This document shows, piece after piece, positions 59,089 through 64,000 of a DNA stretch of 64,000 bases. Every line of letters begins with the position of its first letter. The first letter of the stretch is position 1. The notes under the pieces were generated by a model, which did no database searches, had not been told where the DNA came from, and saw nothing but the letters and a program-made list of their open reading frames with translations. A program made the position numbers and the translations under genes. Source of the DNA: Thermoleophilia bacterium (lineage in GTDB: Bacteria > Actinomycetota > Thermoleophilia > Solirubrobacterales > 70-9); the NCBI GenBank assembly GCA_016650125.1, contig JAENWT010000008.1:62001-126000 (forward strand), given 5' to 3'.

Positions 59089-61641
59089 GTGCGCTTCTCA
59101 GAAGCAAAGAAGCCCGTTTTCAGTGGCCGCAGCATTGCGACCGTCGCGAGTTTGCTCGCGGGGGTCGTTGCTGCGTTTCTGATCCCCCTTTCCGCCCGGG
59201 CCGATGCGGCCCAGCCGCAGGCGCCCTGGCAACTGGAAGCGGGAATCGAAGAGCAGTTCACGGACGCGACGACCTCCCTCGTCCTCGGCGATCAGGGTTC
59301 CCCGACGTTCGTTTCACCGTCGAAGCTCGTTTCCGGGCCTTCGGGCGACCAGCTTCGGCGCTTCGCCCCGGAGCAGTTGAAGGCCCTGAAAGCTGGTCTC
59401 TCGGACGGTCGCGAGGCGACCATTGACAAAGACCAGATCGCCCTTGGAACCGCGCAGGGGGATTCCCTGTCCGCGCTTCGGTTCGGGTCTTACAAGACGA
59501 CCCTCGCCCTGACCCGGGCGAACCGCGTCGACGGCGCCAAGTCCTGGCTGCTGGTTCGCGACTTCCGGCCGTCGACCAAGTTCTCGCAACTGACGGTTGA
59601 AGCCGCGGATGCGCTCAAGAGCCTCGAAGACGGCGACTCGTCACCCGCCGAAGCAGCCGCGCTCGTCAACAAAGACCTGCTCGACACCTACCAGGCCCGG
59701 GTCGACCTGGCCCTCATCGCTGCCGAAGAGGCCGGCGACAGGAAGTTCTTCCCGCGCTTCGCCGATCAGACCGCACTCGGTGCCGGTTACTGGAAGATCA
59801 TCCGCGACCGGTTCGTCGAAGACCGTGGGGAAGCCCAGGCGAAGGTGACCGACAGTTACTTCGATGACATCGAGCGGGCCGGCCTGACCAGCGATGTGCC
59901 GCTGTTCAAGCAGGCGGCACAGCGGGTCAAGGGCCAGCTCGAGGCCTTCGTCGCGTCTCCGCTGACCCTCGACGACAAGGTCAGGCGGGCCGCTCAGTTC
60001 GACCGGTTCATCGAACTGGTTCCCGTGGAATACGGGCGCGGTGTGAGCGGCGGCCAGGTGACCCGCGATTTCGAGGTCCAGGAGGCGATCGCTTTTGCCG
60101 ACGGGGCCGAGCAGGCGCTCAAGGACCTTTCTTCGGACCTGCTCAAGGAGAACCCGGCCGAGACCCGGCAGTTACTTGCCGGGATCGATGAACTCCAGGT
60201 CGACCTGCAGGAGGCGACCGAAGGGACGGAGGTCAGGGACGCCGCCGAACTCGAATCGCTCGCCGGCCAGGTTGCCGACGACGCTGACGCGATGTTCCCC
60301 GACGACTGGAAGGGTTCGAGCGAGGACGCCGACTACGACCTGGTCGACATCAGCCTCGACCAGATGCTCAACGCGATCAATGCCGGCGACTACGACATTG
60401 CCGAGCAGAACCGCCTGTCCGCATACGCCTTCTTCGAGTTCGGCCCCGAAGTCAAACTTCGCGGCTTCGACCCCGGGCTCTCGACCGAGATCGAAGGCAT
60501 GTTCTGGTACGGCGCCCGCGGGTTCGACGGCCTGGCGACCGAGATCGCGAACGAAAGCTCCGGCCGCGAGGTCCAGCCGACCCTGGTCGAGCTCAAGTCC
60601 GCGATCGACGACGCCCATGAGATCACCGGATCGAATACCAGCTCCGGCACGGTGATCACCAACGCCGCGCTGATCGTCTTCCGCGAAGGCCTTGAAGCGA
60701 TCCTGATCATCGCCGCGATCACGGCTTCGATGATCGGTGGCCGCAAGTACCTGCGAAAGCCCGTTTACCGCGGCGCCCTGCTGGCCATCCCGGCCAGCGT
60801 CGTCTCCTACGTGCTGATGGTGATGCTGCTCGGCTCGTTCGCCCGATACGGGGAGAAAGTCGAGGCGATCGTGGGCCTGATGGCGATCGCGGTGCTGTTA
60901 ATAGTGCTCAACTGGTTCTTCCACAAGGTGTACTGGACGGAATGGATCGCGACACACCGCCGGCGGACCAAGGAGATAACCGTGGGCCTGGGGGTCGGCG
61001 CCGCGGCCGGTGGTGCCACCGTCTTCGGCCTCTACGTGCTCGGCTTCGAGAGCGTGTTCCGCGAGGGCATGGAGACGGTGCTCTTCCTCCAGGCCCTGCA
61101 GCTCGCGGCCGGCACCGGTCCCGTCCTGATCGGCGTTGCGATCGGGCTGACCGCAATGGGCATCGTCGGCTACCTGACCTTCAAACTCGAGAGCAAGCTG
61201 CCCTACAAGAAGCTGCTGATCGTCACCGGAGTCCTGATCGCCTTCGTCCTGTTCACGATGGTCGGCACGACCGTCCGCGTGATGCAGGGGGTCGGCTGGC
61301 TGCCGATCCACCCGATCGACAGTCAATTCCCGCTCTGGATCGGTAACTGGCTCGGGATCTACCCCTCCTGGGAGACCCTCGCCGCCCAGGTTCTCGCGAT
61401 CACTTTCGTGATCGGCAGCTACTTCGCCGCGGGCTGGGTCTCGAAGCGCAAGCTGGCCAAGTCCCGCGCCGAATATGAAGCCTCCCTTCTGCGTGACGAC
61501 CCGCCCGCCGAGCCCGCGATCAGCGGTAACGGCAACGGAAACGGCCACCCCCAGGTGAACGTGAACGGCAAGGTCGTCATTCCTCCGAACGGACAAAAGG
61601 CGCTCGACGAAGCCGTGTCCAGCGGGACAAAAGAGTCCTGA
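59089..61641 (+). CDS. FTR1-family high-affinity iron permease with large extracytoplasmic domain
   Basis: The 850-residue protein starts with a signal peptide (to about residue 40). Residues 45-510 form a helical extracytoplasmic domain. The FTR1 membrane part follows, with about seven helices. The two REGLE-type iron motifs are present: LIVFREGLEAILII near residue 530 and SVFREGMETVLFLQAL near 655. It imports ferric iron, usually after oxidation or deferration by partners (EfeO, EfeB). Start is GTG, seven bases after the EfeO-like gene. No EfeB homologue is in the window. Confidence 0.85.
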   Translation: MRFSEAKKPVFSGRSIATVASLLAGVVAAFLIPLSARADAAQPQAPWQLEAGIEEQFTDATTSLVLGDQGSPTFVSPSKLVSGPSGDQLRRFAPEQLKALKAGLSDGREATIDKDQIALGTAQGDSLSALRFGSYKTTLALTRANRVDGAKSWLLVRDFRPSTKFSQLTVEAADALKSLEDGDSSPAEAAALVNKDLLDTYQARVDLALIAAEEAGDRKFFPRFADQTALGAGYWKIIRDRFVEDRGEAQAKVTDSYFDDIERAGLTSDVPLFKQAAQRVKGQLEAFVASPLTLDDKVRRAAQFDRFIELVPVEYGRGVSGGQVTRDFEVQEAIAFADGAEQALKDLSSDLLKENPAETRQLLAGIDELQVDLQEATEGTEVRDAAELESLAGQVADDADAMFPDDWKGSSEDADYDLVDISLDQMLNAINAGDYDIAEQNRLSAYAFFEFGPEVKLRGFDPGLSTEIEGMFWYGARGFDGLATEIANESSGREVQPTLVELKSAIDDAHEITGSNTSSGTVITNAALIVFREGLEAILIIAAITASMIGGRKYLRKPVYRGALLAIPASVVSYVLMVMLLGSFARYGEKVEAIVGLMAIAVLLIVLNWFFHKVYWTEWIATHRRRTKEITVGLGVGAAAGGATVFGLYVLGFESVFREGMETVLFLQALQLAAGTGPVLIGVAIGLTAMGIVGYLTFKLESKLPYKKLLIVTGVLIAFVLFTMVGTTVRVMQGVGWLPIHPIDSQFPLWIGNWLGIYPSWETLAAQVLAITFVIGSYFAAGWVSKRKLAKSRAEYEASLLRDDPPAEPAISGNGNGNGHPQVNVNGKVVIPPNGQKALDEAVSSGTKES

Positions 61642-61767
61642 GCGCCCCTACGGGCTGAATTTTCGGCTCTGTGTCTGTCTTTAGGTTGGCTTTACCAATC
61701 TGACAAATCGGGACAGCCCTTTTCCTCCAACGGGCTAAAAGAAGTCCTCCTCCGAAAACTTAGGTTT

Positions 61768-61799
61768 ACGCGGTCAGCTATTCGCAAAAACGACCGCGT
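61768..61799 (+). promoter_or_regulatory. hairpin in the ammonium-transporter leader
   Basis: ACGCGGTC (61768-61775) and GACCGCGT (61792-61799) are perfect 8-bp inverted arms around a 16-base loop rich in A. It lies 37 bases before the transporter start and may control translation or mark a repressor site. Confidence 0.4.
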
Positions 61800-61836
61800 G
61801 GGCTCTGCTCGGCGGGTACAGGAGGAAAAAACTCGA

Positions 61837-63324
61837 ATGAGAGTCAAGAAACTAGGCATAGCATCGCTTCTGGTGCTGCTTGCCGCCCTGGTTGTGCCAG
61901 GGTTGGCGTCGGCGGGACTGCCGGCAGACGTGGCAGGCAACGACCTCGAACTGAGCATTGTCTGGGTCGCATTTGCCACCGTCCTCGTCTTCCTGATGCA
62001 GGCGGGCTTCATGTTCCTGGAGATCGGTTTCTCCCGGATGAAGAACGCCGGCACCGGAGTCGGAAAGATCCTCATCAACCTCGCAATCGTGTCAATCGCC
62101 TGGTGGGCGGTCGGATACGGCATCGGGGGCTTCGGTGATGGAGCTCTGACGGACGTTGCGGGAACCACGGGCTTCTTCTTCCACTTCGACCAGATGGTCG
62201 GTGTTGGAGCAGACGCAGTTCCGGTCACGTCGGACACCGTCGCATTCATGCTTTTCGGCATGTCTTTCTGTGCGGTCTCGCTCGCAGTCGTCTGGGGCAC
62301 CACGCTGGAGCGCATCAAGTTCAGCTCCTACGTGATCTACGCCGTCTTCTTCGGCGCCTTGATCTACCCGATGGTTGCTCACTCGGTTTACGGTGGCGGA
62401 CTTCTTTCCGACATCGGCGGCAAGCCCGTTATGGACTTCGCCGGTTCATCTGTTGTCCATCTGACCGGTGCTACCGGTGGCTTTGCGGCGCTGCTCTTGC
62501 TCGGCGCACGTAAAGGCAAGTACGGAGCCGATGGGGCTCCCCGGGCGATCCCCGGTCACTCGATGCCGCTGGTCGGCCTCGGCGTGATCATCCTGTGGAT
62601 CGGCTGGTTCGGATTCAACGGTGGTTCCACCCTCGGCACTGATGGCTCGTTCTTCAGTGAAGTGATGCTCAACACCCAGCTCGCGGCCGCCGCCGGTGTC
62701 ATTGGCGCTTGCCTGCTGATCTACGCCAAGACCAAGACGCTCGATGTCGGCATGGCCGGCAACGGTGCGATCGCCGGTCTCGTCGGGATCACGGCCGGTT
62801 GTGGTTACGTCGAGTACTGGGCGGCACCGATCATCGGATTCATCTCCGGCCTGATCGTCGTCGTCGGTGTCCTCGCAGTCGAGAAGTGGCTTGACGATCC
62901 GATCGGAGCGCTCTCAGCTCACGGTATGGCCGGCATCTTCGGCACCGCGGCAGTCGGCATCTTCGGATCGCCGCGCCTGGTGCTCGATGGAGCGGGCTCT
63001 GGTATCTGGTATTCCATCTTCGGAGACCAGACCTTCAGCTCGACCTTCGGTCAGCTGGGAGTCCAGCTGCTCGGTTCGACCGCGATATTCATATTCGTGT
63101 TCGTTTTCTCCTACGTCATCTTCGCAATCATCAAGGCGACCATTGGCATCAGGGTCTCGGAAGAGGAAGAAGATGCCGGGCTGGACATCTCGAGTCACGG
63201 GATGTACGGCTATCCGGAGGCCTTCATTCCGCAGCCGGAATATCCTGTTGGGGCATATACGCCGTCCATGGCCGGTACTCCGGTAGCGCCTTTGGAATCC
63301 ACACCGCCAAGCGACCAGGCATAA
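61837..63324 (+). CDS. amt: ammonium transporter (Amt)
   Basis: The 495-residue protein has a signal peptide (LVVPGLASAGLP) and 11 membrane helices of the Amt/Mep/Rh family. VFLMQAGFMFLEIGFSRMKN near residue 52 lines the vestibule. The conserved twin His of the pore lie in FAGSSVVHLTGATGGFA (near residue 208) and ALSAHGMAGIFGTA (near 368). It takes up NH4+/NH3. I start at ATG 61837, preceded by AGGAGG; the frame is open further upstream. It is followed after 15 bases by GlnK, which blocks it when nitrogen is plentiful. Confidence 0.92.
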   Translation: MRVKKLGIASLLVLLAALVVPGLASAGLPADVAGNDLELSIVWVAFATVLVFLMQAGFMFLEIGFSRMKNAGTGVGKILINLAIVSIAWWAVGYGIGGFGDGALTDVAGTTGFFFHFDQMVGVGADAVPVTSDTVAFMLFGMSFCAVSLAVVWGTTLERIKFSSYVIYAVFFGALIYPMVAHSVYGGGLLSDIGGKPVMDFAGSSVVHLTGATGGFAALLLLGARKGKYGADGAPRAIPGHSMPLVGLGVIILWIGWFGFNGGSTLGTDGSFFSEVMLNTQLAAAAGVIGACLLIYAKTKTLDVGMAGNGAIAGLVGITAGCGYVEYWAAPIIGFISGLIVVVGVLAVEKWLDDPIGALSAHGMAGIFGTAAVGIFGSPRLVLDGAGSGIWYSIFGDQTFSSTFGQLGVQLLGSTAIFIFVFVFSYVIFAIIKATIGIRVSEEEEDAGLDISSHGMYGYPEAFIPQPEYPVGAYTPSMAGTPVAPLESTPPSDQA

Positions 63325-63339
63325 GAGGGGTTGAGTCAG

Positions 63340-63693
63340 TTGAAAAAGATAGAAGCATTCATCCGACACGAAGCGTTCGAGCCGATCAGGACCGAACTGC
63401 TTGAAAAAGGAATCCCGTCCATCTCACTTCTGGAGGCGAAAGGCTCCGGAAGGCAGAAGGGCATTGTCGAGACCTACCGGGGATCGACGGTCACCGTCAA
63501 CGTGCGGCCAAAGATCAAGCTGGAGATCGTCGTCGCGGATGGTGAAAAAGACCTCGTAGTCGAGACGATCCTGCGTCACGCTCGATCAGGAGAGATCGGA
63601 GACGGCAAGATCTTCGTGATTCCGGTCGAGGAGGCAATCAGGATCCGAACCGGCGAACGGGGGAATGAAGTAACACAGATCCACGCTGAGTAG
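63340..63693 (+). CDS. glnK: PII signal protein (GlnK/GlnB)
   Basis: The 117-residue protein has the PII fold, with KKIEAFIRHEAFEPIRTEL at the start and GSGRQKGIVETYRGSTV in the T-loop. The usual uridylylated or adenylylated Tyr51 (RGAEY) is replaced by Val (YRGSTV), while a Ser stands where cyanobacteria phosphorylate PII. The C-terminal GDGKIFVIPVEEAIRIRTGE is the ATP-binding end. I use TTG 63340, which gives the standard length; AGAGGGG lies upstream. It pairs with the ammonium transporter and is followed by a terminator. Confidence 0.9.
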   Translation: MKKIEAFIRHEAFEPIRTELLEKGIPSISLLEAKGSGRQKGIVETYRGSTVTVNVRPKIKLEIVVADGEKDLVVETILRHARSGEIGDGKIFVIPVEEAIRIRTGERGNEVTQIHAE

Positions 63694-63711
63694 CGGGGAG
63701 CTGACATGGCG

Positions 63712-63743
63712 AGGCGGTGGGACCGAAAGGTTCCACCGCCTTT
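63712..63743 (+). terminator. intrinsic terminator after glnK
   Basis: AGGCGGTGGGACC (63712-63724) and GGTTCCACCGCCT (63729-63741) form a 13-bp stem with one G-T pair around a GAAA tetraloop, followed by TTTCGCC. It separates the Amt-GlnK operon from the asparaginase gene. Confidence 0.8.
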
Positions 63744-63798
63744 CGCCATTTATTGGGCACCGTTGTCACCGATCCCGAATCGCTAACCTCAAAAGTCC

Positions 63799-64000
63799 TT
63801 GTCCGGAAGCAATCGCATAGGTCTGATCACGACGGGCGGCACGATCGGATCGATGTCGGAAGAGCGGAGATCCGTCGCCCAGCGGCTGGTCAAGTTGATC
63901 GGCAGCCAGGGGGAGCCGGTGGTACTCGGCGGCAAGAAGACCAGTCGGGTCATCTACCGCGAGTCACTCGAATTCATCGTTCGCCAGCCGGTCAACCTGC
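63799..64000 (+). CDS. L-asparaginase family protein, 3' truncated by the window
   Basis: The 67 visible residues begin with RIGLITTGGTIGSM, the TGGTI motif that holds the catalytic Thr of type I/II asparaginases. A segment with GSQGEPVVLGGKKTSRVIYR follows. Start is TTG 63799; the coding frame runs off the window end. It would release ammonium from asparagine, consistent with the nitrogen genes just upstream. Confidence 0.75.
   Translation, partial: MSGSNRIGLITTGGTIGSMSEERRSVAQRLVKLIGSQGEPVVLGGKKTSRVIYRESLEFIVRQPVNL

Overview
The window is GC-rich, densely packed bacterial DNA with many GTG and TTG starts and frequent 1-4 nt gene overlaps. Several traits point to a high-GC actinobacterium, most likely of the Thermoleophilia (Solirubrobacterales-like) branch. 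These are secreted proteins ending in Lys/Arg-rich tails, a DUF6351 protein with a Cys-containing Ig-like domain, a DUF6636-like lipoprotein, a DDN-type (F420-dependent family) reductase and CoxE/MoxR pairs. The assignment is inference from protein style; no rRNA or tRNA gene was found in the window to settle it.

Layout. 1-4926: tail of an ABC-2 exporter operon, an alpha/beta hydrolase, a GNAT-like protein and an AlkA-like DNA glycosylase. 4937-7525 (minus): a three-gene ABC importer of the NMT1/THI5 type. 7699-9335: a TauE/SafE exporter and an Rrf2 regulator separated by several inverted repeats. 9450-11905: a Tat-exported PhoX-like protein and a lipoprotein nuclease. 11978-14629 (minus): MoxR, CoxE and DUF167. 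14668-17651: PPK2, then ArsA with a small CxxC partner (minus), then a lipoprotein. 17652-22249: a cation/Ca exchanger, a lipoprotein, and a minus-strand run with methyltransferase, peroxiredoxin, arginase-like and two unknown proteins. 22303-23594: an acyl-CoA dehydrogenase with a candidate operator and a terminator. 24250-30429: a large secreted DUF6351 protein and a MacB/FtsX-type ABC exporter. 30438-34144: a PuuB-like oxidase and a three-gene module of sigma-like factor, HTH-like protein and ImmA/IrrE metallopeptidase. 34154-44767: RecD2-like helicase, PadR, CFA synthase, PAS-GAF-GGDEF-EAL protein, PatB-type lyase, MBL hydrolase, cold-shock protein and DEAD-box helicase. 45034-47037: a beta-oxidation fusion enzyme whose operator resembles that of the acyl-CoA dehydrogenase. 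47087-48342: an island of structured non-coding DNA, including two copies of a ~143-bp palindromic repeat bracketing a DDN-family gene. 48346-57872: subtilase-like protein, HAD phosphatase, a large transglycosylase-like cell-wall protein, a phosphorylase-like protein, coiled-coil proteins and a lipid/SDR pair. 57916-61641: an iron-uptake pair (EfeO-like, FTR1) with a DtxR-like box. 61837-64000: a nitrogen block of Amt, GlnK and the start of an asparaginase.

How the genes work together. The clearest functional groups are thiamine-precursor-type import, fatty-acid beta-oxidation under a possible common repressor, oxidative iron uptake, and nitrogen assimilation. The least conventional parts are the sigma/HTH/ImmA module (31966-33861) and the structured-repeat island (47087-48342). 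No phage, CRISPR array, transposase gene or integrase was found.
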